DNA of 64,000 bases from MED-G105 sp039814575 (GTDB taxonomy: Bacteria; Pseudomonadota; Alphaproteobacteria; Caulobacterales; Parvularculaceae): positions 11,058 to 75,057 of the forward strand of contig JBCCAY010000017.1 of NCBI GenBank assembly GCA_039814575.1, read 5' to 3'. Under the pieces are notes generated by a model, which did no database searches, was not told the origin of the DNA, and saw nothing but the letters and a program-made list of their open reading frames with translations. Below are positions 1-9,800 of the stretch, piece by piece; the stretch's first letter is position 1, and the number at the start of each line of letters is the position of its first letter. The position numbers and the translations under genes are program-made.

Positions 1-147
1 GCCGGCCATTTGGTCATTATAAGTCTTTTCCAGATAAATCAGTATAATAATTAATTGAGCAGACGTGTTTTCACTGGGCGATTGAGTGCATTCGAAAACC
101 TAAGTGCAGGCGCCACCGCGAGACCAGTTTTAAAGGCGACGTAATCT

Positions 148-1386
148 CTACTTCTTTCCGTTTGCCTCTCGCATGCGCGTACGGTGGCGCGAAATCGTTC
201 GCGCCACCGATTGAAACTCATGGCGCTCCCGGTTTTCATTGGGCGTGCCGAAATAGGCGATGGTTAATCGGTTCGCCGGCGAGATATAAAGGCCTTGGCC
301 GCCCCATCCGGCTTTAAAGAAGTCGCCGTCGCTCCAAACTTTGTCCCATTGAAGGTTTTGATAGAGCGGCCGATCTTCAGCGGGTAGCTGGCCGCCATCG
401 CCGGCTAAATGGACTGATTCCCGTCCGGAGTTTTGTATCTCGTCCACAAAAGACGGTAAAACGGGATTGTTTTCTACCGAAGACGGCGCCGCGAAGCATA
501 AACCAAAGCGCGCAATGTCTCGCAGCCGCGCGCAGACGCCGCCATCGCCTCCCGGGCCGCCATGGGGGGAGATTGCGCAACAAGCATCGGCTTCTGCGCC
601 AATCGGGCGCCAAATTTCATGGGCGATGATATCCGTAAACGGCGCATCCCACAGCTCTTCCAGCATCCATGCAAGAATAAAGCTGTTGGCGGAGACATAA
701 GAATAGGCTTCGCCGCTTGGTCGCAGCCGTTTAAGCGTCGGGATGACATCGAAGATGGACGGCGCAGGGCCGCGGCCGAGCGTGCCCATGGCCGCTTCAT
801 AGCGCATATTGGCTGAATTAAGGTCCGTTGTGCCCCCTTCGTCCTCTTCAGAGCCTTCGATTCCAGCGCACATGTCGAGCAGGTCTCGAACGGGGACATC
901 GCACCAATCGGATGCTGACAATGATGGAAGATAGGTCGCAATTGGCGCATCGAATTCAACAAGCCCGCGTTGCCGGGCGATCATTGTCAGAAGTCCGGTT
1001 ATCGGTTTTGTTACGGACATGATGATATGCCGATCAGTATGGCTCATATTAGGATAGCGTTCGAAAAGAACGGTATCCTCCTCAAGAACAATGGCGGCGT
1101 TAAGACGTTTTTCCGCCGTTGCATAGTCGGAAAACGTCATTGTCCCGATATCGGTGTTGAAGGTCATCTCTTCCAACCAATTCGGACCGTTTTTTTCTGT
1201 AAGCGGACGCTCTTTCTCGCCGCTTGCAATCAGCGCTGTCGGCATAAACTCTGAATAGTGTTTAAATATATAGTCTTGACGCGGACCGCCGGAGAATATG
1301 AAGCCTGCCCCCTCTTGCGCGAAAAAAGAGCGGATTTCCGCTATTGAATGTAAATGGTTTTTCGGCTCCATACTTAAATAATCCAT
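148..1386 (-). CDS. NylB-like serine hydrolase (beta-lactamase / S12 fold)
   Basis: A 412-residue protein of the penicillin-binding-protein-like serine hydrolase superfamily, closest in pattern to 6-aminohexanoate-dimer hydrolases (NylB). Visible motifs are SVTK at about residues 124-127 (nucleophile Ser and Lys), YVSAN at about 230-234 (the Tyr motif), a DGGVCARLRD segment like the NylB GG-x-LRD region, and a GWGGQG strand near the end. No signal peptide is seen, so it is probably cytoplasmic. The ATG at 1386 overlaps the end of the upstream M24 gene and has GGAA eight bases before it; a longer reading from 1467 would run well into that gene. Translational coupling suggests the two act on one pathway. 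An amide, lactam or ester substrate is inferred; the exact one is unknown. Confidence 0.8.
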   Translation of the reverse strand: MDYLSMEPKNHLHSIAEIRSFFAQEGAGFIFSGGPRQDYIFKHYSEFMPTALIASGEKERPLTEKNGPNWLEEMTFNTDIGTMTFSDYATAEKRLNAAIVLEEDTVLFERYPNMSHTDRHIIMSVTKPITGLLTMIARQRGLVEFDAPIATYLPSLSASDWCDVPVRDLLDMCAGIEGSEEDEGGTTDLNSANMRYEAAMGTLGRGPAPSIFDVIPTLKRLRPSGEAYSYVSANSFILAWMLEELWDAPFTDIIAHEIWRPIGAEADACCAISPHGGPGGDGGVCARLRDIARFGLCFAAPSSVENNPVLPSFVDEIQNSGRESVHLAGDGGQLPAEDRPLYQNLQWDKVWSDGDFFKAGWGGQGLYISPANRLTIAYFGTPNENRERHEFQSVARTISRHRTRMREANGKK

Positions 1387-2582
1387 AGTTTGCGTTCCAA
1401 CTGCGTCAATGCTTCCGCAGGCCCGTCTTTCTTGATGAGAAATGTTTCGCTCGTCATCATCGCCCAACCGCCGACCGAGTCGAGCCAGAAACAGGGCACG
1501 GCGTGGAACGTTGAATTTGCCTCAAAAAGCGTTTCCTCGTCCGACGTTAAACCGGCCGGAGCGTCAATCCAGCCTTGACCGGGCAAGCCAATGCCAATGG
1601 AGTAACCCATCCAGGGGCGGCTTCTGAAGCCGGCCTTTTCTATTGGTGTGCGGAAGGTGCGAGTCGCTTCGCCTAGAGGGACGCCTGGTCTCGCCTTATT
1701 GAGGAGCGCCTCAATGCCTTCGAGGAGCGCGTCGCTCAAGCGCATGACATCGTCGTGCGGTTTGCCTAAAACGGCTGAACGAACCAACGCTGCGTTATAG
1801 AAATGTCGACTGCCGCCAAGTTCAATATTGGTCAGCGCATTGCGTTCAAAAAGACCGTCTGTCCAAGGCATATGGATGGCGGGGATGCTGGCGCCGTTTG
1901 TAATTCCGGCGCCTTCGGGCATGCAGCCGCCAATGTCGCGGGTTCCTGTCACCATCGCGTGGTAAGCGACGCCGGCGACATCGCACTGGCGGGCGCTGTC
2001 ATTAATGTTTGCAAGCGATACGGCCATGGCGTGATCAACGATCTTTGCGCCTTCGCGCATGCATTGAACTTCGGCCTCAGATTTAACGAATCGTAGCCAT
2101 TCCACGAGCGTCGTTGCGTCGACGAGCGTGCAATCCGTGAGTTGGTCCATCAAGGATTGCATTTGCGCGTGCGAAAGCAACCGAGTTGCTTTTTCTATAC
2201 CGACGGTTTTTCCCGACCATCCTTTCTCGTGAATGAAATCCACGACGGCGCTCATCGCGTCTTTTGTTTTACGAGTCGCCTCGTCGACGAGAAAGTGATT
2301 GGCGAGATCTTCTGAGTAGCTAACAATATGCGATGTCGGTAAGTAACTCGATAGCCTTGCGGCCGGCATGTCCGTGTATTCTCTGCCGATCCAATAAGGC
2401 TTCTCTTCGTCAAGGGCGACAACGACAAATGTCGGGTGATAGTAAACCGAGTTTGCGAAGCCGGTCAGATAGTTCATGTTGGCCGCTTCGTTGATGATCA
2501 GAACATCAATGCCTTTTCGATCCATTGACGCTTTGACCGCGGCGTTCCGCTGTAAATATTCTTGTTCCGTGAATGCAGCCAT
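1374..2582 (-). CDS. M24 family metallopeptidase-like protein, ectoine-hydrolase (DoeA) type
   Basis: A 402-residue creatinase/aminopeptidase-P-like protein. The N-terminal creatinase domain (about 1-155) includes the phrase NYLTGF; the pita-bread catalytic domain follows. Canonical M24 enzymes bind two metals with Asp, Asp, His, Glu, Glu. Here the Asp strand reads TNIELGG and the GHGIG motif reads GYSIG, while SETF near the C-terminus keeps a Glu. This substitution pattern resembles the ectoine hydrolase DoeA/EutD branch rather than true Xaa-Pro peptidases. The ATG at 2582 has AGG eight bases upstream; a GTG at 2591 is the alternative. It is the middle gene of a leftward three-gene operon between two serine hydrolases, suggesting cleavage of a small amide or cyclic amidine-like compound. 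Confidence 0.75.
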   Translation of the reverse strand: MAAFTEQEYLQRNAAVKASMDRKGIDVLIINEAANMNYLTGFANSVYYHPTFVVVALDEEKPYWIGREYTDMPAARLSSYLPTSHIVSYSEDLANHFLVDEATRKTKDAMSAVVDFIHEKGWSGKTVGIEKATRLLSHAQMQSLMDQLTDCTLVDATTLVEWLRFVKSEAEVQCMREGAKIVDHAMAVSLANINDSARQCDVAGVAYHAMVTGTRDIGGCMPEGAGITNGASIPAIHMPWTDGLFERNALTNIELGGSRHFYNAALVRSAVLGKPHDDVMRLSDALLEGIEALLNKARPGVPLGEATRTFRTPIEKAGFRSRPWMGYSIGIGLPGQGWIDAPAGLTSDEETLFEANSTFHAVPCFWLDSVGGWAMMTSETFLIKKDGPAEALTQLERKLWII

Positions 2583-2641
2583 TTCTGCCACCTTAATCAG
2601 TTTGGGCGCGTTGATGCACCAATGCTTTTTTGTTTCGATGC

Positions 2642-4465
2642 TTAACGGGGCGTGTGATCTGATAAGTCAACACGGTGCATCCGAACGCCGCGTGCGTAGG
2701 CGGTGTTCAACACTAAACCGGATGCCATTTTGCGGTCATTGGCGTAGAGCGCCCGCGCGGAGAAGAAATCGCCGGTTTCAGGCGTCCCCATCAACAGCGT
2801 GTCCTTGGTTAAAGCGTTGACGGGCCAACGTCCGTTCGCGCTTCGGTCCGAGTTTCGAAACCGCCACGCCCCCGCCTTAGTCTGCTCAATCCAAAAAAGC
2901 GCGCGCCACGGCGCGCAATAGTATGCGCCCGCTAAATCCTCAATATTTGAGGCTCGTATGGGGGCGGTCCTAACGAATAGCGTTGGTTTGTTGAAACCAT
3001 GTCCTTCAACCATCAAACCTTGATCCGTAAGGGTAGCTTTTGCTGTGTCTCCGCCAACCACTACGGAGAAATTTGAAGCGTCAATCGGGCGTAGGCTGAA
3101 GTCTACGCCCAAAAAGGAATGTCTTAACACGCCGTCGTCGTCATTATAGGCGGCTATCACGCAGCCGTTTTCTCGTTCCAAGAAAAAATGCTTCAGCGCT
3201 TTCTTGGTTTCTCGTGTTCTTTCGTTGAGCCATGCGGCATTCAGTTTCCAGTACCGTTCGCGACGTTTGTCCTCTCGGAATTCTGAAGAGGCATCGGTGG
3301 GCGAAATGTCGACTTTGCTTTTTTCGACCGTGTTTATCACTGTCTCAAGAGCTGTCTCGGCAATGGTGTGGGCGCTAAATCTTTTCCGTTCGTTCGTCAT
3401 AATAACGAGTGATAGATCTAGCGCTGGCGTGTACGAATAATGATTGCCGACATACCCCTCATGGCTGATCACACGAAATCCGCGATGCCATTTCTTGCGA
3501 ACGCCATAGCCGTATCTGGACTCTGGAAAGTTCTGAAGCATTTCGGGTTCCGCCAGACGCTTGAGAGACGTCGGCCCGGTCATCTTTCGCGCTGATGCGT
3601 CGACCCACTTCAAGAGGTCGCGCGGCGTTGTTGAAATGATGCCCGAGGCATGTCCGTAAGTAAACGGATTTTCCGTTTCTATCCAAGGGGCGTCATGTCC
3701 GCCTTCGTGGCCACCTTCACTACTGTAGGCCGTCGCTGATCGTTCCGGTAAGCTCCAAAAATGGTTCTGTTTCGGGGCTTTCGTGCGCTTTAGTCCCAAT
3801 GGTTGGGCGATATATTGTTGTAAAAGTTCGGGAAACGTTTTTTGCGTCACTCGCTCTAAGATAATGTCCAGCAACATATACGAGACGTCTTCATATCTTA
3901 TCTTTGTCGTTCCTGGTTCGAACATTGTCGTTGGTTGGGCGGTGACGAAGTCGAGCATTTCCGCCTTCGTCATACCTGTTCCAAAGGCTCCATAAGCGAC
4001 GCCGGACATCACGAGACCGTCGGCGTACTCCCACAACCCGGTGCGCATTGATAAGACATGCCACAGCCGGACTGGAGGATTATACAAAGGAAACTCATCT
4101 ATATACTCATTAACAGGCGCTTCTAGAGATAAAAGTCCTTCATTACACAAATAAAGCGCGATCTGCGCGGCGAACGATTTGGCGATCGACGCGGTCCAAT
4201 ATGATGTGTCCGGCGTCCATTTGATGTTCCATTCGCGGTTGGCGTCGCCATAGGCGCCAGAAAAAATTAGCGAGTCGCCAAGCTGAGCCAGCACCACGCC
4301 GCCCGTTGTGTAGTCTTCATTAGGCGTTGGAAAAAAAGCCGCCATTGCGTCCGACAAGGCGTTCCAGCCGGGTTCGGCGTGGCTCCTGCTCGCATTTGCG
4401 TCAGATATCGCCGCGGCTGAAAGGGCGCCGCCCGCGACGAGCAAATGTCGTCGGTCTATTTTCAT
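2642..4465 (-). CDS. Exported serine hydrolase (beta-lactamase/D-aminopeptidase-like) with C-terminal extra domain
   Basis: A 607-residue protein with an N-terminal DRRHLL plus an alanine-rich hydrophobic stretch, which fits a Tat signal peptide. The hydrolase domain (about 35-375) has SIAK at 93-96, YED at 191-193 in place of the common YSN, and HEG at 335-337 in the KTG/HTG position. Residues from about 415 to 607 form an added, probably beta-rich region like the accessory domains of D-aminopeptidases and related esterases. An AGGAG-type site lies seven bases before the ATG. It is the first gene of the leftward operon, 59 bases before the M24 gene, and its exported location suggests it does the first hydrolysis outside the cytoplasm. 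The Asn-to-Asp change in the Tyr motif may alter substrate choice. Confidence 0.78.
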   Translation of the reverse strand: MKIDRRHLLVAGGALSAAAISDANASRSHAEPGWNALSDAMAAFFPTPNEDYTTGGVVLAQLGDSLIFSGAYGDANREWNIKWTPDTSYWTASIAKSFAAQIALYLCNEGLLSLEAPVNEYIDEFPLYNPPVRLWHVLSMRTGLWEYADGLVMSGVAYGAFGTGMTKAEMLDFVTAQPTTMFEPGTTKIRYEDVSYMLLDIILERVTQKTFPELLQQYIAQPLGLKRTKAPKQNHFWSLPERSATAYSSEGGHEGGHDAPWIETENPFTYGHASGIISTTPRDLLKWVDASARKMTGPTSLKRLAEPEMLQNFPESRYGYGVRKKWHRGFRVISHEGYVGNHYSYTPALDLSLVIMTNERKRFSAHTIAETALETVINTVEKSKVDISPTDASSEFREDKRRERYWKLNAAWLNERTRETKKALKHFFLERENGCVIAAYNDDDGVLRHSFLGVDFSLRPIDASNFSVVVGGDTAKATLTDQGLMVEGHGFNKPTLFVRTAPIRASNIEDLAGAYYCAPWRALFWIEQTKAGAWRFRNSDRSANGRWPVNALTKDTLLMGTPETGDFFSARALYANDRKMASGLVLNTAYARGVRMHRVDLSDHTPR

Positions 4466-4859
4466 TGCGCTCTCCTGATATTCTATAGCATAATAGGGGT
4501 GAGCCTTGCTGACCGCAATATGGCCCCCGATGGATCAGGTAAAATAATAACTCGCAGGAGTCCCAGACCTTAATCCTTGTTCAAACACGATGACGAAAGA
4601 AAAAGCTATAGGAAAAAGTGTTGATCCTACAGGTGCGGTCATCTGGTCGTGTCGGTTCGAATCGCGGTCAAAAGTGATGTAAAGCCATGATTATGCAACC
4701 ATATCGATTTCAGCTGGTTGCTCTGATTAGGCTTGTCTTGCGTGCGGCAGTATCTTAGGCCGCCTTGGTGAGGGGGTCGCTTTTTTCCAAAGCCCGGAAT
4801 AAACCAGACCGATCAAAGCAAACAACGCCCTAGAAAACTGGCATATCGCTAAATTGGCA
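4466..4859. other. Divergent intergenic region with possible mobile-element debris
   Basis: No intact gene. The region separates the leftward hydrolase operon from the rightward GntR gene, so it should hold both promoters. An imperfect CTAT-N6-ATAG repeat lies at 4483-4496. On the minus strand, bases about 4757-4830 read as the short peptide FRALEKSDPLTKAA followed by a stop, with a stop also upstream; this looks like the C-terminal end of a degraded ORF, perhaps a transposase. A tRNA-like T-loop sequence at 4654-4663 has no pairing stem. Confidence 0.4.
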
Positions 4860-5597
4860 ATGAGAACGAACACCAAGAACGCCACCGGGAAGAAATCGCC
4901 AAGTGCGAAAGCGTCAAGTGGAAAATCACAAGACGCGCCGGATCGAAAATTTCAGAATGTCCAAGACCAGGCGTACCAAGCGATCCGGTCAGCCTTGTTA
5001 GCCGGTCGGTACTATCCAGGCGATAAGCTATCGATACGTCAGATCGCCTTTTCCCTAGGCTTAAGCGATACGCCGGTGCGCGAATCCCTACTTCGCCTTG
5101 CGGCTGAGGGCGTCATCTCCATGGAGCCCTACCGGTCGGCCCGCGTGCCGCTGCTTGACACGACGGAAATCAAAGAGCTTTGGATGATCCGGCAATTGCT
5201 CGAAGGCAGAGCGGCGGCAGAAGCAGCGACGGCGTCGACGAAAGACGACATGACCGAACTGACGGGCATCGAGCTGCAATTGGATCGGGCGCGCAAGGCC
5301 GGGGACAGTGAGAGTATCGCATCCCTTAATTCAACGTTTCACCTAAGTCTTTATCGCGCGTCGCGGTTAAACCGTCTTTGTACAGAGATCGAACGTCTTT
5401 GGCTATGCGCCGCACCGGTTATGCGATTGCAGATGCAAAACCGACGTCTTGGCGGCGAGGAGGGGCAGGGTCGGCATGCGACTATTCTGAAAGCGTTGCG
5501 CGCGCGCGACGCCGCGGGTTTAGAGGCTGCTGTGGTGAACGATATCGAACTGGCCGGTGAGACGATTTTCGATGCGCTCTCCCAAATCGAAGCCTAA
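4860..5597 (+). CDS. GntR family transcriptional regulator (FadR/FCD subfamily)
   Basis: A 245-residue DNA-binding regulator. A lysine- and serine-rich N-terminal tail of about 30 residues precedes a winged helix-turn-helix with the GntR signature LSIRQIAFSLGLSDTPVRES at about 58-77. The C-terminal FCD ligand domain carries RQLLEGRAA, a FHLSLYRAS segment with one metal-type His, and RHATILKAL with a second. The third His seen in many FCD proteins appears replaced by Asn in VVNDIE, so metal binding may be reduced. ATG at 4860 is preferred over TTG at 4854. The gene sits between the hydrolase operon and the BKACE gene and is the obvious candidate local regulator; FCD regulators usually respond to small organic acids. 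Confidence 0.85.
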   Translation: MRTNTKNATGKKSPSAKASSGKSQDAPDRKFQNVQDQAYQAIRSALLAGRYYPGDKLSIRQIAFSLGLSDTPVRESLLRLAAEGVISMEPYRSARVPLLDTTEIKELWMIRQLLEGRAAAEAATASTKDDMTELTGIELQLDRARKAGDSESIASLNSTFHLSLYRASRLNRLCTEIERLWLCAAPVMRLQMQNRRLGGEEGQGRHATILKALRARDAAGLEAAVVNDIELAGETIFDALSQIEA

Positions 5598-5728
5598 TCT
5601 GACGACACGCACCATTGAACAAATACTGTCCTTGTTTTACCTAACAGCGCTAATTCTCAACGTTCTTTAGCTCTCATGGGGCGAGTTGGCGTTGCGTCCA
5701 GAACCAGAAAGTTAAAGGTAAAATTCTT

Positions 5729-6601
5729 ATGCGAAAGATAGTTCTGACCTGCGCGGTCACCGGCAATATTGTTCGACCCGATCAAACCCCGCATCTGCCT
5801 ATAACGCCAAAGGAAATTGCGGATTCCACATTAGAGGCCGCCAACGCAGGCGCGGCGATCGCACATATTCATGTGCGGCATCCGGATGATGGGCGCCCTT
5901 CCATGGAAACGGACCATTATCGAGAAGTTGTGGAACGTATTCGTGAAAAGAATGAGTCGTTGATCCTGAATTTAACAACGGGGCCAGGCGGTCGATTTAT
6001 TCCAGGCGACGACGACCCCAAAATAGCGGCGCCCGGTTCAACGCTAATGCCGCCGCTGGAGCGTGTGCCGCACATCACGGCCTTAAAGCCCGACATTTGC
6101 ACGCTTGATCTCAATACGATGAATTCCGGCGATCAAGTTGTCATCAATACGCGTCGGAATGTTCAGATTATGGCGGAAGCCATGCTTGCCGTGGGCTCAA
6201 AACCGGAGATCGAGATCTTTAATCCCGGCGACCTCGTTTTGGCGCGTGATCTCTTCAAGGCCGTCCCGTTTGATGAGCCGACCATGTATTCCTTCGTGCT
6301 CGGCATAAAATACGGCTGGCCGGCGAATATTGAATCGATAAAGCTCGGAATTGAGATGTTGCCGGACAATGCGGTCTGGTCGGCTTTTGGCGTCGGCGCT
6401 AGTGAATTTCCTGTGGTGGCTTTGGCGACCTTGATGGGCGGTCACGCCCGCGTTGGTCTTGAAGACAACATCTATTTGGAGAAAGGCGTTCTCGCCGAGT
6501 CCAATGCGGCCCTATGCGAAAAGGCGGTTCGGATCATTCGCGATCTTGGCTATGACATCGCGACGCCGGAAGAGACGCGGGAACTCATTGGTATCAAGTA
6601 G
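5729..6601 (+). CDS. BKACE family beta-keto acid cleavage enzyme (DUF849, Kce-like)
   Basis: A 290-residue zinc-dependent TIM-barrel enzyme of the beta-keto acid cleavage (BKACE) family, founded on 3-keto-5-aminohexanoate cleavage enzyme. Members condense a beta-keto acid with acetyl-CoA to give acetoacetate and a new CoA ester. Visible hallmarks are the N-terminal LTCAVTGN strand, the HIH zinc pair at residues 46 and 48, the LNLTTGPGG segment, and GLEDN near 243-247 supplying the third zinc ligand. It lies 131 bases downstream of the GntR gene in the same direction. The natural beta-keto acid is not predictable from sequence; the neighbouring hydrolases suggest an amino- or amide-derived substrate. 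Confidence 0.88.
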   Translation: MRKIVLTCAVTGNIVRPDQTPHLPITPKEIADSTLEAANAGAAIAHIHVRHPDDGRPSMETDHYREVVERIREKNESLILNLTTGPGGRFIPGDDDPKIAAPGSTLMPPLERVPHITALKPDICTLDLNTMNSGDQVVINTRRNVQIMAEAMLAVGSKPEIEIFNPGDLVLARDLFKAVPFDEPTMYSFVLGIKYGWPANIESIKLGIEMLPDNAVWSAFGVGASEFPVVALATLMGGHARVGLEDNIYLEKGVLAESNAALCEKAVRIIRDLGYDIATPEETRELIGIK

Positions 6602-6810
6602 GTTGATTAAGCCCTGGACGAACGCCTGATTGATTGTTCGTTAGGGCGCTGGGGGGAAGCGTTTTCAAACTCCGTTGTCTTCTGATCTCCGTCATCCGCA
6701 AAATGCCTTATGGCTCTGGCGCAAGTTAGGAAGGCGCTAGGCGGATTGTAGGGGTACCTCGTTGTTTGCATGCCGCGTGACCTGGTTTTGGCGTAAGCGG
6801 CGGTCACGCG

Positions 6811-9800
6811 TCATTCAGTGGCGATCGGGGTCAACCCATTCTCTGTCAACAAACGATCGAAGGAGGAAAGAGCGCCGCTCTTCAGTGACGTCAGTTGCGC
6901 GAGCAGTTCATTCAGTTCCAGCGATAACGCGTCATAGACCTGATACTGAGATGCCGTCGGCTTCGCGTTTGACAGGGTGAGAAACCCAAGTAAGCCGGCT
7001 AAGCGGTCGTTCAGCTTAACGGAATAGGCGATTTTATCCTTCGGACTGCTGTTTTTTATCTGATAGAGTTCGCCCTCTATCGTCGTTAGGGCATCGATAA
7101 GCGAACTGGCTTCAGTGAGAACTGAAGGGTCTGCGCCTGAGGCGCTTTCTTCTATTCGCCTTTTCAGAGTCCGGATCTCCAACACCGTTTCATTGGCCCG
7201 TGAAGCAGCGTCGCGCGCTTTTAGGGCCAGCGTATGCTGGGCTTTTAGGTCATTCATTGAGACGTTTTTGAGACGTGGGTCCAACGCCACGATAATCGAT
7301 GTTGTTTGTGTGACGCCGTCGGCGGTCACGCGCACCACGTAGTTTCCGGGCAAGGCCAAGGGACCGATTTCCGGCGTTTGGCTTTCCAAGATTATTCCGG
7401 GGAAAACGGTTGCGCCGTCATGGCGCAGATCCCAGGTTTCGCGATGGCCGCCGGCGGCGTACGCATGCGCTTCAACAAGCGTGCGAACGGGAACGCCGTA
7501 TGAGTCAATGATATCAATTGTTACTTTGTCTGCGGCGTTTTTAAGGTGGAAATCGATCTTGGCGGGGATGATTTGCCGAACGGCGCGGCCCGGTTTGAAT
7601 AAGGCCAACGCGGCGTCGGGCCGTCTCGTCGAAACCTGACGAAGCGTTGATAGGCCTTCTAAAAGATAGAGCGACCGGCCATGGGTCGCGATCACGAGAT
7701 CGTCATCTTTCAGCGCCATGTCGGTCACTGGCGTGTCAGGCAAGTTCTGTGACAGCGAACGCCAGGTCTCGCCTTCGTCGAACGAGACGCGTACGCCATG
7801 TTCTGTACCGATAAACAAGAGTCCGTCGCGATCATAGTCAGCCCGTAGAACATGGACAAAGTCCTCCGCCGCTAATCCGGCGACGCCCATGCGTTCCCAT
7901 GTCGCGCCATAGTCTTTCGTTTTCCAAAGGTAGACGGCGCGATCGCCCATTTCATTGCGGCGTGCGGAAAGATAAGCGACGCCTTTTCTTTGGGATGATG
8001 GAGCGACAGAAGTGACGCGGGAATTCGCTGGAAGATCGCTTGGCGTCACATTCGTCCAGTCGTCGCCGTTATTGCGCGTGACATGCACGAGACCATCGTC
8101 TGATCCTGTCCAGATAACGCTCTTTTCCAGGGGCGAGGGCGCGACGGCGTAGAGCGTTGCATATATTTCAGGCCCGTCTTGGTCGAACAGGATTTCGCCG
8201 CCGGTATCGCCAAGTGTCTCCCCCTCAGCGCGGGTAAGGTCGGGGCTGATCTTCGCCCAGGTTTCGCCTTCGTCGTCGCTGCGCCACAGGTGTTGCGAGC
8301 CGACATAAAGCGCGTAAGGGCGATGGTGTGAAAAGACGATAGGGTAATTCCAACTCCACCGTTCGCGCATAGACCCCGCCGACTGGCCCATCACAATGTA
8401 AGGGTAGGGCTGCACGTCTCGATAGTCGCCCGTGGAGCGGTCAAACCGGATGAGTTCGTTAGTCGCGCCGGTGAAAAAAACGCCCGGCTTCGTGGGGTGC
8501 GGCGCGATATGGCCCATTTCGCTGAATGAGACATTGTAGCTTGGCGCGAATGATTCTCTCATCATTTCGGGCAGAGCCGTCTGCGGACGGCTTAGAACGC
8601 ATTCCGCCCAATAATCTTGCTGTGATCCGCACACGTGATAAGGAAAGTCATTGGTCGTCGCCAACCGGTAGATCTGCGCTGTCGGGTAGTCTTCCGCCGT
8701 CCATGTGTCGCCGCCATTTACTGAGACGCTGCCGCCGCCATCGTCGGCGACGACCATGCGACGGGGATTGTCCGGCGCAATCCACAGATCATGAATATCG
8801 TCATGTTGTGTTGGAATCTCTGCGAAGGTCCGACCGCCGTCAGTGGACTTTTCAAGTCGAAAGCTCAAAACATAAAGCGTGTCGCGATCTTTCGGGTCGG
8901 GGCGCACCTGCAAAAAGTAAAACGATCGCTGCCAGAGTTTGCGGTCGCCATTGATATGTTCCCAGGTTCTTCCGGCGTCGTCGGAACGATAAAGGCCGCC
9001 TTTTTCCGCTTCGATATTGGCATAAACACGGTTCGAATCCGCTGGAGAAACGGCGACCGTCATTTTCCCGAGCGTCGTTTTGGGAAGGCCCGGATTGCCG
9101 GTGATCTCAGTCCACGTATCGCCGCCGTCCGTCGATTTGAATAGGCCCGACTGCGGACCGCCGCTCCAGAGTTTCCAAGGTTTTCGATAGACCTGCCAAA
9201 TCGTTGCATAGAGCACATTCGGATTGTTGACGTCCATGGAAAGATCGATTGCGCCGGCCTCTTCCGAGCGAAAAAGGATCTTACGCCAAGATTCGCCGCC
9301 GTCTTTTGATCGGTAGACGCCGCGTTCTGTGTTCGGTGCAAACGGATCGCCGAGCGCCGCGGCGTAAACGATTTCTGTGTTCTTGGGGTGCACCCTGATG
9401 GTGGTGATTGTTCGAGTCTTCGAAAGGCCGATGTTTCGCCATGTGCGACCGCCGTCGATGGATTTATAAACGCCATCGCCTTGCAGTACGTTGTTTCGCA
9501 ACTGGCCCTCGCCCATCCCAATATAGACGGTGTCAGGGTTTTTGGGGTCGACCGCGATTGCGCCGATTGAAGCGCTTTTAATCTGACCGTCCGTTACCGG
9601 CGCCCAATTGGCGCCGCTGTCCGTCGTTTTCCATAGGCCGCCGCCGGTTGCGCCGAAATAATACTCATTCGGGCGTTGAGCGCTGCCGCTGGCGGCGATT
9701 GATCGACCACCTATGTCCGGTCCGATATTGCGCCAGGTCAGCATTTCATAGGCGCTGACGATATGGTCATCGGAGTGACTATCTGCATGAACCGGCAAGA

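Noticed and set aside
474..962. 162-codon ORF inside the NylB-like gene
   Set aside because: Shadow frame on the same strand; the real frame carries all catalytic motifs.
4654..4663. tRNA-like T-loop GGTTCGAATC
   Set aside because: The flanking bases do not form a T-stem and no other tRNA arms are present.
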